This document shows, one piece after another, positions 35,714 to 46,047 of a stretch of DNA of 64,000 nucleotides. Source of the stretch: Neptunomonas phycophila (GTDB lineage Bacteria > Pseudomonadota > Gammaproteobacteria > Pseudomonadales > Balneatricaceae); NCBI RefSeq assembly GCF_001922575.1, contig NZ_MRCI01000001.1, forward strand, positions 434,001-498,000. The letters run 5' to 3'. Position numbers and translations under genes: made by a program. The stretch's first letter is position 1. Every line of letters starts with the position of its first letter. The notes below the pieces were generated by a model. It was not told the DNA's origin. It made no database searches and saw only the letters and a program-made list of their open reading frames with translations.

Positions 35714-37399
35714 ATGGCTACTGATAACAGCACAGTCACAATCGAAACCTCCGGAGGAGGGCTACTAGCGGGGTTTAATAAACTGTCGTTTTTGCGTCAG
35801 TTTGGCCTAATGGTAGGGCTGGCTGCCAGTATCGCTATTGGCTTGGCTGTGGTCTTGTGGTCTAAAGCACCTGATTACCGCGTTCTTTTCTCAAACCTAC
35901 AATATGCTGATGCCAATGAAGTTATTGATCAGCTTAACTTATTGAGTATTCCTTATAAGTTTGAAGGCGATGCTCGAACAATCCTTGTCCCCGAAGAATA
36001 TGTCTATCAAGCCCGACTGCGGCTTGCTTCCGAAGGCTTTACTAATGATAAGACAGTAGGCTTTGAGCTGCTCGATCAAGAGCAAAGCTTAGGGGTGAGC
36101 CAGTTTATGGAAAGTGCTCGCTTTCGGCGAGGGCTAGAAGGTGAGTTGGCACGCACTATCACTAGCGTAACCGCGGTGCGTAATGCCCGTGTCCATTTAG
36201 CGATTCCTAAAGAAAGTGTGTTTGTACGCGATCAAAAGCAACCCAGTGCTTCAATTTTTGTGGAGCTTTATACGGGGCGAAAACTAGATAGGGCTCAAGT
36301 AGCGGCGATTGCGAACTTAGTCGCGTCGTCTGTGCCTTCTCTAGACGTCAAAAATGTGACGGTGGTCGATCAGCGCGGGCAGTTATTAAATTCGCGAGAC
36401 GAAGATGTTGATGTCGTTTTGGCTGGCAAGCAGTTTGAGTACTCAAGAAAAGTAGAAGAGACGCTCTTAAACCGAGTTAACAGTATTCTAATGCCGGTTG
36501 TCGGCCAAGGGCGTTATCGAGCTGAAGTATCGGCAGATGTCGATTTTACGGCAGTTGAACAAACCGACGAAATTTATAACCCGGATCTCCCTGCACTCAG
36601 AAGTGAGCAAACGCTGGAGGAAACACGTGTAGGTACGGCCCCGGCGCAGGGTGTTCCTGGGGCGTTATCTAACCAGCCGCCAGGGCCTACAGCTGTCCCT
36701 GAAGTGGCGAATGGCGCGGCAGGAGACGGTGGTGCAGCCACAGTGCCTGGTACGGCTAAAAATCAAGCGACACGTAATTTTGAATTAGACCGTTCTATTT
36801 CTTATACACGGCACCATACAGGGCGAATAGGGCGTTTAACGGTTGCTGTTGTCGTCGATGATTTGACAGCATCGGATCCAGAAACAGGAGAGCTCACACG
36901 AACACCGTGGAGTGAAAGTGAATTAGCGCGCTTACGTATTTTGGTACAAGATGCTGTCGGTTTTTCGGCGGTGAGAGGGGACAGTGTTAACGTGATTAAC
37001 TCACCGTTTGTACCTGAGCAGCCGTTTGAGGATATTGAAATTCCTATCTGGAAGCAGCAATGGGTATGGGATATAGCCCGTCAGGTTGGCGCTGTGTTGT
37101 TTGTGCTCTTAATGGTGTTTGGTGTGTTGCGTCCTATACTGAAAAACCTAGCGACAACTGGCGCAATTATCCCAACTAAAAAAACAGATGAAACCGATGA
37201 AGTGGCAGCTGAGTTAGAAGGTTTGGGCGGTCAAGATCTGTCAGATGACAAGGTAACGTTCGGTGGGCGAGGTGATGGTTTGTTACCTACGCCAAGTGAG
37301 AGTTTTGAATTTCAATTAAATGCAGTGCGTAGCATGATCGCCGAAGATCCTGCGCGTGTAGCACAAGCCGTGAAGCAGTGGTTGAACCGAGATGAGTGA
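35714..37399 (+). CDS. fliF: FliF MS-ring protein
   Basis: FliF forms the MS ring in the inner membrane, the base of the motor and export gate. The 561-residue product has an N-terminal membrane helix (QFGLMVGLAASIAIGLAVVLW, about 30-50), ring-building domains with FSNLQYADANEVIDQLN and ESARFRRGLEGELARTI, and a second membrane helix near 455-475 (VGAVLFVLLMVFGVL). The cytoplasmic tail ends with FEFQLNAVRSMIAEDPARVAQAVKQWL, the FliG-binding part. The last 8 bases overlap fliG. Confidence 0.97.
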   Translation: MATDNSTVTIETSGGGLLAGFNKLSFLRQFGLMVGLAASIAIGLAVVLWSKAPDYRVLFSNLQYADANEVIDQLNLLSIPYKFEGDARTILVPEEYVYQARLRLASEGFTNDKTVGFELLDQEQSLGVSQFMESARFRRGLEGELARTITSVTAVRNARVHLAIPKESVFVRDQKQPSASIFVELYTGRKLDRAQVAAIANLVASSVPSLDVKNVTVVDQRGQLLNSRDEDVDVVLAGKQFEYSRKVEETLLNRVNSILMPVVGQGRYRAEVSADVDFTAVEQTDEIYNPDLPALRSEQTLEETRVGTAPAQGVPGALSNQPPGPTAVPEVANGAAGDGGAATVPGTAKNQATRNFELDRSISYTRHHTGRIGRLTVAVVVDDLTASDPETGELTRTPWSESELARLRILVQDAVGFSAVRGDSVNVINSPFVPEQPFEDIEIPIWKQQWVWDIARQVGAVLFVLLMVFGVLRPILKNLATTGAIIPTKKTDETDEVAAELEGLGGQDLSDDKVTFGGRGDGLLPTPSESFEFQLNAVRSMIAEDPARVAQAVKQWLNRDE

Positions 37400-38390
37400 T
37401 GAAGAGCTAACGGATATCGAAAAAGCCGCCATACTCATGATTAGCTTGGGTGAGGATGATGCGGCTGAAGTGCTCAAGTATCTTGGCCCTAAACAGGTTC
37501 AGATGATCGGCGAAGCCATGAAAGAATTGGACAACATCGCTCAATCGCGCGTGGAAGGTGTTGTTAGTGACTTTATGGAATTGGTTCAAGACCAAACCGG
37601 TATTGGTATCAATAATGATCGTTATATCCGCGCTATGCTGAATCAGGCATTGGGTGAAGAAAAAGCAAAAACGCTGATTGATCGTATACTCATGACGACC
37701 AACACGTCAGGTTTGGATACGATGCGTTGGATGGAACCGCGTCAAATTGCAGAGACCATTCGTTACGAGCACCCGCAGATTCAATCCGTCATCATCGCGT
37801 ATCTAGAGCCTGATCAAGCCGCCAATGTGTTATCTTACTTTGACGATAAAGTGCGTCTAGACATCATTATGCGTGTGTCATCTATGGACCGTGTGCAGCC
37901 GCAAGCCTTGCAAGAGCTTAACGAAATGCTCGAAGGGCAATCAACTAGCTCGGCTGGTCAGTTCCGCACCATGGGTGGTGTGAAACATACCTCAGATATC
38001 ATGAACCTCATCGAGAGCACCATCGAAGCCGAATTGATGGAAGGTATTAAAGAGGTTGATGAAGGCTTGGCAAATCAAATTCAAGAGCTCATGTTTGTCT
38101 TTGATAACTTGATTGATGTCGATGATAGAGCGATCCAAGTGATCTTGCGTGAAGTGGCTAGTGATGTCTTGATTTTGGCGCTCAAAGGCGCGGATACTGC
38201 CTTGCAGGAAAAAATCTTTAGGAATATGTCTAAACGAGCTGCCGAACTTCTACGTGACGACCTTGAAGCGAAAGGCCCTGTTCGTGTTAGTGAAGTTGAA
38301 GATGCTCAAAAAGAGATCTTGTCTGTTGCACGTCGTTTGGCGGATGATGGAGAGATCATGCTGGGTGGCGGTGGCGAGGCCATGCTTTAA
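37392..38390 (+). CDS. fliG: FliG motor switch protein
   Basis: FliG is the switch ring protein that takes torque from the stator. The 332-residue length is standard. The N-domain starts EKAAILMISLGEDDAAEVLKY, the middle domain has the EHPQ motif in IRYEHPQIQSVI, and the C-domain has ASDVLILALKGADTALQEKIF and NMSKRAAELLRDDLE with the conserved charged torque residues. It overlaps fliF by 8 bases. Confidence 0.98.
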   Translation: MSDEELTDIEKAAILMISLGEDDAAEVLKYLGPKQVQMIGEAMKELDNIAQSRVEGVVSDFMELVQDQTGIGINNDRYIRAMLNQALGEEKAKTLIDRILMTTNTSGLDTMRWMEPRQIAETIRYEHPQIQSVIIAYLEPDQAANVLSYFDDKVRLDIIMRVSSMDRVQPQALQELNEMLEGQSTSSAGQFRTMGGVKHTSDIMNLIESTIEAELMEGIKEVDEGLANQIQELMFVFDNLIDVDDRAIQVILREVASDVLILALKGADTALQEKIFRNMSKRAAELLRDDLEAKGPVRVSEVEDAQKEILSVARRLADDGEIMLGGGGEAML

Positions 38391-38440
38391 CCATTCAGTG
38401 TCTTTCTCATAATGCGATTTATAAGTCACAGTGATGCCAA

Positions 38441-39319
38441 ATGTCAGCTAAATTCCGCCCAAAATCATCCCAAGTACCCTACGAGAATTGGGTGCTTCCG
38501 GATGTTTCTTCTTCACAACCTTCTAAGGCTGGCTCTTCAGTAGGCATTGCATCAGGCACAACTGAGCCCTCGACATCTAAGCGCACTAATACCATTGGTC
38601 AAGCGGGAATAGCTCATTCGGCTCAAACAGCGTCGAAAGACACCGCCAGTGCGCAAGTGACGGTGGTTGATGAAGAAGTCGTTGCAGAAAAGGTAACGTT
38701 GGCAGAGTTAGAAAAAATTCATGAGCAAGCTCACCTTGAAGGCTACGAAGAAGGGCGCGAGGAAGGCCGTAAAGCTGGACATGCAGAAGGGTTGGCTCAG
38801 GGGTTAGCAGAAGGCCGTGCGCAAGCGGATGCTGTGCTAGCTCAGCAACAAGCGCAATTGGTTAGCTTGATAACGGCATTAAATGCTCCCTTAGCGCAAC
38901 ACCAACAGCAATTAGCGTTATTGGCTACTGAGCTGTCATTAGCTGTGGCAGAAGCGGTTATACCGTCAGCTGTATTGGCTAGCGACTTTAAGGCCATCGC
39001 TCAAGCTGTGGAGGAGTCGTTGGCGCAGCTCCCTAATAACGTAGGTCGTATTCGTGTCTTAGCTCATCCAGATGAAGTGAATGCGGTGAATGAATGCGTT
39101 GCGGCAATGGTTGATGACGATGTGCAAGTGAGTGTGGTGGCTAAGCCTGATATTCAGCAAGGCGGCTGTGTGATTAAATCAGAGCACACAGATATAGATC
39201 ATCTCATCCAAACCCGCTTTGACGCGGTAGCTGGTGAGCTGCGTGAGCGTGTTGCGTTAGCATTGAGCCATCAGCCCGCGGATCAAACTCATCAAGCAGA
39301 CGACAATGGATCCGAGTAA
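38441..39319 (+). CDS. fliH: FliH export ATPase regulator
   Basis: FliH holds the FliI ATPase in check and docks it at the C ring through FliN. The 292-residue product has a proline/serine-rich N-terminus of about 85 residues with PYENWVLPD, a helical part with [20 protein letters not shown] (repeated GxxxG/ExxR pattern typical of FliH), and a C-terminal domain near 150-275. It is longer than enteric FliH (235) through the N-terminus. It overlaps fliI by 14 bases. Confidence 0.93.
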   Translation: MSAKFRPKSSQVPYENWVLPDVSSSQPSKAGSSVGIASGTTEPSTSKRTNTIGQAGIAHSAQTASKDTASAQVTVVDEEVVAEKVTLAELEKIHEQAHLEGYEEGREEGRKAGHAEGLAQGLAEGRAQADAVLAQQQAQLVSLITALNAPLAQHQQQLALLATELSLAVAEAVIPSAVLASDFKAIAQAVEESLAQLPNNVGRIRVLAHPDEVNAVNECVAAMVDDDVQVSVVAKPDIQQGGCVIKSEHTDIDHLIQTRFDAVAGELRERVALALSHQPADQTHQADDNGSE

Positions 39320-40670
39320 CTTTACGGCTGGTTTAGAGGGGGTTTTATCAACCCCGCTTGCACAACCTGCTCCGCGTTTAGAAGGGCGAATCACCCGTTT
39401 GATAGGCCTAACTATTGAGGCGGTTGGGCTGCGTGTTGCTATCGGTGATAATTGCTTAATTCTCGTATCTAATTCGCAAAAAATTGAAGCTGAAGTCGTT
39501 GGCTTTAATGATGAAAAGATTTATCTAATGCCTTTGCAGCCGGTTGAAGGCTTGTCAGCAGGGGCAAAGGTTATTCCTATGACGGCCTCTCGGAACGTCC
39601 CTGTGGGTTTTGAGTTGTTAGGGCGCGTTTTAAATGGTGTAGGCGAGCCTATAGATAGCAAAGGACCTTTGGGGTGTGCGTTATCTGTTTCCATGGCTGG
39701 CGAGACCATTAACCCGTTGGATAGACACCCCATTGATGAAACTCTCGATGTAGGAATTAAAGCCATAAATGCACTGCTAACCGTAGGTAAAGGGCAGCGG
39801 TTAGGCTTGTTTGCCGGTAGTGGTGTGGGTAAATCGGTGCTACTCGGTATGATGACGCGAGCAACGTCAGCAGATATAACGGTCGTAGGCTTGATCGGGG
39901 AGCGGGGGCGAGAGGTCAAAGAGTTTATTGAGCATAATTTAGGCGAACAAGGCTTAGCGCGCTCTGTCGTTGTGGCATCTCCCGCTGATGATTCGCCCTT
40001 AATGCGATTGCGAGCTTCTCAGCTCACTACGCGCATTGCTGAGTATTTTCGGTCCCAAGGTAAAAGTGTGCTGCTGTTGGTCGATTCGCTCACGCGTTAT
40101 GCGCAGGCGCAGCGTGAAATTGCCTTAGCTATCGGTGAGCCTCCAGCAACTAAAGGGTATCCGCCCTCTGTGTTCGCTAAACTGCCCAAGCTGGTAGAGC
40201 GAGCGGGTAACGATGCGACAGGTAAGGGGTCTATTACGGCTTTTTACACGGTATTAACCGAAGGGGATGATCAGCAAGACCCGATTGCTGATTCAGCACG
40301 GGCTATTTTAGATGGTCACGTTGTGCTTTCGCGTCAGCTCGCTGAGCAAGGGCATTATCCGGCAATCGATATAGAGGCTTCTATTAGTCGGGCTATGCCG
40401 GCAATTGTTGAGGCGGCGCATTTAAAGGCTGCCATGCGATTTAAGCAGCTATACTCAAAATATCAGCAAAACACTGACCTCATTGCGGTGGGGGCTTATG
40501 TGCGTGGTAGTGATCCTGATACTGACTTTGCAATCGAAAAAATGCCGACTATCCGTCAGTTTCTGCAGCAAGGTTTGCATGAATCCGTTAATGTAGAGCA
40601 AAGTTTGCAAATGTTGGCGATGTCTTTGCAGCCTAATGAGCCGCCGGCTCGGCCTGCTGTTAAAAAATAA
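39306..40670 (+). CDS. fliI: FliI flagellar export ATPase
   Basis: FliI is the hexameric ATPase of the type III flagellar export apparatus. The 454-residue product has Walker A AGSGVGKS at 170-177, Walker [21 protein letters not shown], and [20 protein letters not shown], diagnostic of FliI/SctN. The start ATG 39306 lies inside the end of fliH. The N-terminal domain (about 25-95) matches the F1-ATPase beta barrel. Confidence 0.98.
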   Translation: MDPSNFTAGLEGVLSTPLAQPAPRLEGRITRLIGLTIEAVGLRVAIGDNCLILVSNSQKIEAEVVGFNDEKIYLMPLQPVEGLSAGAKVIPMTASRNVPVGFELLGRVLNGVGEPIDSKGPLGCALSVSMAGETINPLDRHPIDETLDVGIKAINALLTVGKGQRLGLFAGSGVGKSVLLGMMTRATSADITVVGLIGERGREVKEFIEHNLGEQGLARSVVVASPADDSPLMRLRASQLTTRIAEYFRSQGKSVLLLVDSLTRYAQAQREIALAIGEPPATKGYPPSVFAKLPKLVERAGNDATGKGSITAFYTVLTEGDDQQDPIADSARAILDGHVVLSRQLAEQGHYPAIDIEASISRAMPAIVEAAHLKAAMRFKQLYSKYQQNTDLIAVGAYVRGSDPDTDFAIEKMPTIRQFLQQGLHESVNVEQSLQMLAMSLQPNEPPARPAVKK

Positions 40671-40730
40671 GGCTGTTTAATTCACGTCATTAAAAGCCCC
40701 TGATATCGCTACAGTTAGATAGGTTGAATT

Positions 40731-41171
40731 ATGAAAAAGCGCTCTGAGCGTCTATCGCTCGTTGCTGATTTGGCTGAGCGGCGCAAGAAAGAAGCGGAAA
40801 AGTTCTTGGCTGATCAGATTAAGCGGGTGGACTCTGACGCAACGCAGTTGCTGCAATTAGAGCAATATTTGTCTGAATACCAAAGCTTATATCAGCAGGC
40901 AATGCAACAGGGGATGTTGGGGCCTCAGATAGTAAACTATCAGGCGTTCATGACCAAAATAGCCGACACAATTGAGCAGCATAAAAAAACCATGAAGGTG
41001 AATAAAGACCAGTTAGCCCAAGTGAAGCGCTATTGGGCACAAATGCATGGTCGCCACAGTGCGTTGGAGTCGTTAGCCGATAAGGCACTGGATGCCGAAC
41101 AACAAAAAGCTGATAAAGCACTTCAAAAGCAGTTAGATGAGCGCTCCCAGCAGACCACTTCTGTTTTTTAG
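40731..41171 (+). CDS. fliJ: FliJ export chaperone/stalk protein
   Basis: FliJ is the coiled-coil stalk in the centre of the FliI ring. The 146-residue product is highly charged and almost wholly helical: SERLSLVADLAERRKKEAEK at the start, a Q-rich turn near 45-70 and a long second helix to the end. Such length and composition with the position behind fliI identify it; the sequence itself is poorly conserved in the family. Confidence 0.9.
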   Translation: MKKRSERLSLVADLAERRKKEAEKFLADQIKRVDSDATQLLQLEQYLSEYQSLYQQAMQQGMLGPQIVNYQAFMTKIADTIEQHKKTMKVNKDQLAQVKRYWAQMHGRHSALESLADKALDAEQQKADKALQKQLDERSQQTTSVF

Positions 41172-41254
41172 CGCTCTCTTAGTGGGTAATGCTTCATTGT
41201 TGTGAGGCTGGCCTGTTCTTTGCTAATAAGCTTAATATCTATGAAAAAGGTATT

Positions 41255-43450
41255 ATGTTTATGGCGACTCAACTCTCACAAACTTCGCTCTTGATGCAGT
41301 TGGCGGGGACCTCTAATACAAAAACATCCTCAACCTTTAGCGGGTTGTTATCAATGGGTGGTTCTTCTCAAGGTGCTGATATATCAGGATTTTCTGGTTT
41401 TTCATCGCTTATGTCTGAATATTCTGTCAATGCTAAGCTGGTTGCCTCTGGGACATTCTCGTCGGGTGATTCGTCTGGTCTCGATAATGCCAGTAGCCTT
41501 GCCGCTTTGGTATCACGCCTAGATGTAGGCGGTAATGCCTTGCCGCTCGATGGGGGAAGTTTGTCGGACCAGCTTGCCGCTCTTACTCAGTCTTTGACCG
41601 GTTGGCAAACGATGTTGGGCGCTAATAGTAATCAGATGAGTACTGGTGATCTAGGTATGGCAGACATGATGCCGTCGGGCGTCGCCTCGTTACTTGCATT
41701 AATGGCGAATGTTGAGAACGGAGCTTCTTCGGGGGCTGGCAGTCTCTCAGGCGTTTTTGATGAGTTGAGTCAAAAACTGAGTGATACGTTAGATACCTTA
41801 CGCTCGATGTTAGCCTCCTTAGACGAGCAGGCACTCCCGGCAACGCTTGAGGCTGGTGCTTCGGGTGCATATCCCGAAACAACAATAGTTAATGAATACG
41901 AAAGCACTCCTGTGTCGCAAGATGTGTTGCTGGATGCGGTTTCGGCAGATAACTCATCGGAGCCAGTGCAAACTGTGAATGTGTCTGCAGAGCAGGCAAC
42001 TGATGAGTTTAATCAATCAGCCGCTGAAGGGGGAGAGACGGAGGGCTCTGTATCCACTCATGTGTTTGATACAAGAATGAGTGAGCAGTTAATCACCAAG
42101 TTGAAAAACCTGTTAGATGATATAGAAAAGATCACGGGTGAAAAAGCTGACGCCCAAGATGGAGAAGCCGATTCAACAACCGCTTTGGCACTGGCGTTTA
42201 ATAATACGTCGCTTGAAACTCCTCGCGATGTGGTTGGTTTGATCGAGCAGGTGGTGAACCGCTTGCAGGGGATCGAAACAACTAGTGAGACGCTAAATTC
42301 CCAACCGCTAGCCGCACAGCAAACAGTATCTCAAGCGTCCTTGAGTCAATTCTCTGCTTTGCAAGAAGAGGCCGGGCAACAGGAATGGTATGACCTGACT
42401 TTGGGGAAGGTTTCAGATCCATCGGCTGGGCAACAAAATGGTGAAGCGATACCGAGCGACGATGTTCTGTCGGTTAATGCGTCGTCGATGTCTGAAAATG
42501 AAAGTAACCTCTCTGCATCCGCAGACTTGGTTGATGCGACTTTGGAACCTTTGTCGGCAACGTCAGCGACAGATGGTCTTGTATCTGAGCTACCTGAGCC
42601 AGAAATTGCAGCGGCACTCGTCGCAGCAAATCGAGCTAACCAAGCGACTAAAGCTGATCAAAGCGGTGTATCAATGAACGCGACGGTTACGCAGGGAGGC
42701 TCTTATCAAGATTCCGGATCCCAGAACAGTACCAACAATTTAGGAGGTGGAGCGGCGCTCGCGTCTAATGCATCCGGTGCTGTGCAGACCCCCATTAATT
42801 CAAATACCCAAGCGGCTCCAGCTGATGTCGCGGTAGCTTCTAAGTTAGATCAGAGTATGCGTGATCAGGATGTTGCTGATGTGAGCCGCAGAAATGCGGC
42901 GTTGAATGACGAATCGGCATCTAATGCGTCCATAAGAGATCGAGCTGAAACGAGCTTGAGTGGTTTAGCTCAGGCAGCGTCAGCGTTGAACCGGACCTCA
43001 ACCCCAGTGCAAATGAATATGCCAGCGGGGATGAATCCAGGACAACCCGGTTGGTCTGAGGCGATGTCTGAGCGGGTAGTTTGGGCAAGTAAACAAGGTG
43101 TGCAAACCGCGACCTTACAGCTAGACCCGCCAGAGTTAGGGAGTTTGCAGGTTAAGTTGCATATTACGCATGACCAAGTCAGCGTAAGCTTTTCGTCGCC
43201 ACATGCCTCGGTAAGGGATTCTGTAGAGCAAAGTATGCCGCGTTTAAAAGAAATGCTCGAAGAGCAGGGGTTGAGCTTAGGTGAATCATCGGTCAATGAC
43301 CAAGGTGCTTCCTCTTCCGATCGAGATAGGGATGAGCAAACAGGAGTAGCGAGCAGAGATGGTCGTTATGATGCTTCTCGTGAAGAAGGTGCGGAAGTGT
43401 CTGAAAATGAAAACAAAAGTTCACTTTCTTTGGTCGATTATTATGCCTGA
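41255..43450 (+). CDS. fliK: FliK hook-length control protein
   Basis: FliK measures the hook and switches export from hook to filament proteins through FlhB. From ATG 41255 it has 731 residues (ATG 41261 is also possible; AAAAAGG lies before both). The upstream frame to 41189 lacks a ribosome site. The first 580 residues are acidic, rich in S, A, Q and without clear domains, as in other FliK rulers. The C-terminal Flg_hook domain carries LQLDPPELGSLQVKLHI and VSVSFSSPHASVRDSVEQSM. FliK is 405 residues in Salmonella, so this ruler is long. A second FliK-domain gene is at 61538-63649. Confidence 0.92.
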   Translation: MFMATQLSQTSLLMQLAGTSNTKTSSTFSGLLSMGGSSQGADISGFSGFSSLMSEYSVNAKLVASGTFSSGDSSGLDNASSLAALVSRLDVGGNALPLDGGSLSDQLAALTQSLTGWQTMLGANSNQMSTGDLGMADMMPSGVASLLALMANVENGASSGAGSLSGVFDELSQKLSDTLDTLRSMLASLDEQALPATLEAGASGAYPETTIVNEYESTPVSQDVLLDAVSADNSSEPVQTVNVSAEQATDEFNQSAAEGGETEGSVSTHVFDTRMSEQLITKLKNLLDDIEKITGEKADAQDGEADSTTALALAFNNTSLETPRDVVGLIEQVVNRLQGIETTSETLNSQPLAAQQTVSQASLSQFSALQEEAGQQEWYDLTLGKVSDPSAGQQNGEAIPSDDVLSVNASSMSENESNLSASADLVDATLEPLSATSATDGLVSELPEPEIAAALVAANRANQATKADQSGVSMNATVTQGGSYQDSGSQNSTNNLGGGAALASNASGAVQTPINSNTQAAPADVAVASKLDQSMRDQDVADVSRRNAALNDESASNASIRDRAETSLSGLAQAASALNRTSTPVQMNMPAGMNPGQPGWSEAMSERVVWASKQGVQTATLQLDPPELGSLQVKLHITHDQVSVSFSSPHASVRDSVEQSMPRLKEMLEEQGLSLGESSVNDQGASSSDRDRDEQTGVASRDGRYDASREEGAEVSENENKSSLSLVDYYA

Positions 43451-43565
43451 GCCTACGAAATTCTAGCGGTGTGTTATATTTATAACGAGCTGAATTTTGG
43501 TGGCTTTTTGTAGCCGTGTTTGGCGGCTATGAATAGTAATAATTTAGAGTAAAGGGTGATACGGT

Positions 43566-44069
43566 ATGGCTGAAGAACAAGCAGCAGCTGAAGAAGGCGG
43601 TAAATCTAAAAAGAAACTCATAATCTTCATTATTATCGGTGTTCTCTTAGGTGCAGCCGCCGCTGGTGGCGCAGCATTCTTTTTGCTGGGAGGGAAAGAA
43701 GAAGTTGTTGTTGAAGTAGAATCGATAAAAAAAGAAGCAATCTACAGTAAAATCCGTACACTTGAAGGTAAGCCTTCATTTGTGGCAACTTTGCAATCAG
43801 CCGATGGAAAACGCCATTATTTACAAGCGTTTGTTGAAGCTAAGAGTCGAGACCAAGATGTGGCTGATGCGCTAACCCTTCACATGCCATTGATTGTTGC
43901 GCGTTTAAATAATTTATTTGCAACGCAAGACTTTGATGAACTGATGTCTATTGAAGGTAAAGAAAAGTTGCAACAGGCCTCAACAGAGTTAGTACAAGGC
44001 ATTCTACAAGAAAAGATTGGTAAGCCAGGTGTTGAAAAAATCCTGTTTACTAACTTTGTGATGCAGTAG
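43566..44069 (+). CDS. fliL: FliL basal-body membrane protein
   Basis: FliL surrounds the stator and supports motor output. The 167-residue product has a short cytoplasmic N-terminus with GGKSKKK, one membrane helix (LIIFIIIGVLLGAAAAGGAAFFLL, about 19-42) and a periplasmic domain ending in VEKILFTNFVMQ, the FliL C-terminal signature. It begins fliLMNOPQR-flhB. The 115 bases between fliK and fliL hold a short stem but no convincing promoter. Confidence 0.95.
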   Translation: MAEEQAAAEEGGKSKKKLIIFIIIGVLLGAAAAGGAAFFLLGGKEEVVVEVESIKKEAIYSKIRTLEGKPSFVATLQSADGKRHYLQAFVEAKSRDQDVADALTLHMPLIVARLNNLFATQDFDELMSIEGKEKLQQASTELVQGILQEKIGKPGVEKILFTNFVMQ

Positions 44070-44128
44070 TAATTTAGTAACGGGCTAAGTATTAGTCGAG
44101 TCGGTCGTTAACGGGATCAAACCTCTCC

Positions 44129-45109
44129 ATGTCGGTAAAAGACCTCTTATCACAAGATGAAATAGATGCACTTCTTCACGGTACAGATGACTCCGATGCA
44201 GGGGAAGCGGAAGAAGAAGTAGATTATGGCGACGGTGAAGTTCGCCCCTATGATCTGGCCAGCCATGAGCGTATTGTTCGTGGCCGTATGCCGACGCTTG
44301 AAATGATTAATGAGCGTTTTGCGCGTTTGGCTCGTGCTAGTTTATTTACTTTATTGCGACGCGGTGCCGATGTGGCGGTGGGCGGCGTGCAAGTCATGAA
44401 GTACAGTGACTACATCAACACATTGTATGTACCCACCAGTGTAAACATTGTTAAGGCGCCGCCGTTGCGAGGCACAGGCTTGGTGATTATGGACGCCAAG
44501 CTGGTCTATAAAATGGTAGATAACTTTTTTGGTGGTGATGGGCGTCACGCTAAGATCGAGGGGCGCGAGTTTACTCACACTGAAACCAGGCTGGTTTACA
44601 AAGCTATTGAGTTGCTCTTTAAAGACTTAGATGAGGCGTGGCGTTCTGTTTACCCGCTGCACTTCACCCGGGTTGGTCATGAGATGAACCCCGCAATGGC
44701 CAATGCAGTCAGTCCTTCTGAGGTCGTTGTGGTAAGCACCTTCCACGTGGATCTGGAAGGGGGAACCGGTGAGTTTCATGTAACTTTGCCTTACTCGATG
44801 CTCGAACCGATTCGAGATCTGCTTGTATCTGGCTTCCAGCCGGCAGAAGATGAAAAAGATGACCGTTGGATTGATGCTTTCCGCCGTGACATTGCGTTGG
44901 CCGATATGAAGGTCAGTGTTACGGTAGCGGAGCGTGAAATTACCCTGCGCGATGTGATGGAGCTACAAGCCGGGGATATAATACCGATTGAAATCCCTGA
45001 AAATCTTGAGCTTAAAGCCAATGCAGTGCCTATCTTTCATTGTAAGATGGGTACATCCCGTGGCAATCTGGCTGTAAAAATAATCGATAAAATCAAACTG
45101 ACGGATTGA
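44129..45109 (+). CDS. fliM: FliM motor switch protein
   Basis: FliM is the switch subunit that binds phospho-CheY. The 326-residue product begins VKDLLSQDEIDALLHG, the CheY-binding peptide. The middle CheC-like domain has RADVAVGGVQVMKYSDYI-type sequence and GTGLVIMDAKLVYKMVDNFFGG. The C-terminal SpoA domain (about 250-320) pairs with FliN. The length is standard. It lies 59 bases after fliL and 24 before fliN. Confidence 0.98.
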   Translation: MSVKDLLSQDEIDALLHGTDDSDAGEAEEEVDYGDGEVRPYDLASHERIVRGRMPTLEMINERFARLARASLFTLLRRGADVAVGGVQVMKYSDYINTLYVPTSVNIVKAPPLRGTGLVIMDAKLVYKMVDNFFGGDGRHAKIEGREFTHTETRLVYKAIELLFKDLDEAWRSVYPLHFTRVGHEMNPAMANAVSPSEVVVVSTFHVDLEGGTGEFHVTLPYSMLEPIRDLLVSGFQPAEDEKDDRWIDAFRRDIALADMKVSVTVAEREITLRDVMELQAGDIIPIEIPENLELKANAVPIFHCKMGTSRGNLAVKIIDKIKLTD

Positions 45110-45133
45110 TTTTAGCTGTAGAGCAGACGCTGT

Positions 45134-45559
45134 ATGAGTGACGAAAACGAAAACACAGAAATGGACGTTGATCAGCAAGCGATGGCTGATGAGTGGGCCG
45201 CCGCAATGGAAGAGCAAACCGCTGATGCCAGTGGTGCCGATGATGCGGTGAGTGCGGTTGCGTTTGATGAGTTAAGTGATGATAGCAGCCCCGGCCATGA
45301 TCCTAAGCTAGATGTCATAATGGACATCCCAGTCAGCTTATCAATGGAAGTGGGTAGCACAGAAATATCCATTAGAAATTTACTGCAACTGAGCCAAGGC
45401 TCGGTGGTTGAATTAGACCGAGTCGCTGGTGAGCCATTAGATGTCATGGTGAATGGAACGCTAATCGCTCATGGTGAAGTGGTGGTGGTTAATGAGAGGT
45501 ACGGGATTAGGCTAACCGATGTCATTAGCCCGCAAGAACGGATTAAGCGTTTAAAATAA
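45134..45559 (+). CDS. fliN: FliN motor switch protein
   Basis: FliN forms the bottom of the C ring and docks FliH. The 141-residue product has an acidic N-terminus of about 55 residues and a SpoA domain at about 60-135: DIPVSLSMEVGSTEISIRNL, GSVVELDRVAGEPLDVMVNG and GEVVVVNERYGIRLTDVISP. The stop overlaps the fliO start as TAATG, implying coupling. Confidence 0.97.
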   Translation: MSDENENTEMDVDQQAMADEWAAAMEEQTADASGADDAVSAVAFDELSDDSSPGHDPKLDVIMDIPVSLSMEVGSTEISIRNLLQLSQGSVVELDRVAGEPLDVMVNGTLIAHGEVVVVNERYGIRLTDVISPQERIKRLK

Positions 45560-46047
45560 TGAGAGTTTTGTTCTCTGTAATGGCGGTAGTAGCATGGATG
45601 TCTGGGTTAGCCAACGCTGCACCTCCTCCTTCCTCGAATACACCTGCTGAAATTGATCTTACTTCTGCCGTACTACAGGTAGTTGTTGGGCTGGGCTTAG
45701 TTATAGTACTCATCTTGGCGCTTGCGTGGGTGCTTAAGCGGGTCACACGGTTACATAATACTCATCAGCAGATGAAAGTTGTTTCTAGTTTGGCGCTGGG
45801 AACGCGAGAGCGCGCGGTGCTAATCGAAGTAGGTGGGCGGCAAGTGTTGTTAGGCGTTTCGCCTGGTCGAGTATCATTGTTAGAAAGTTACGATGAACCT
45901 ATCATCACGGCGCCTCAAGGCGGTGAGTTTGCTTCTCAGCTTAAAGCTTCGCTTGCTATGCAGCAAAAAAAGGGAAGTTCCTCGGATCAACCTAAAAGCT
46001 CCGCATCACCTGAACCCGTACCCACAACAACAGAGATAGATCGCTAA
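45559..46047 (+). CDS. fliO: FliO export-gate assembly protein
   Basis: FliO helps assemble FliP in the export gate. The 162-residue product has a signal-like first helix ([20 protein letters not shown]), a short periplasmic stretch, a membrane helix ([20 protein letters not shown], about 37-56) and a cytoplasmic domain with [20 protein letters not shown] and LLGVSPGRV, typical of FliO. Both ends overlap neighbours by one base (TAATG). Confidence 0.94.
   Translation: MRVLFSVMAVVAWMSGLANAAPPPSSNTPAEIDLTSAVLQVVVGLGLVIVLILALAWVLKRVTRLHNTHQQMKVVSSLALGTRERAVLIEVGGRQVLLGVSPGRVSLLESYDEPIITAPQGGEFASQLKASLAMQQKKGSSSDQPKSSASPEPVPTTTEIDR

Noticed and set aside
43499-43515. Sigma-54-like TGGTGG...TTTTTG ahead of fliL
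   Set aside because: No GC lies at the required 12-base distance from GG.
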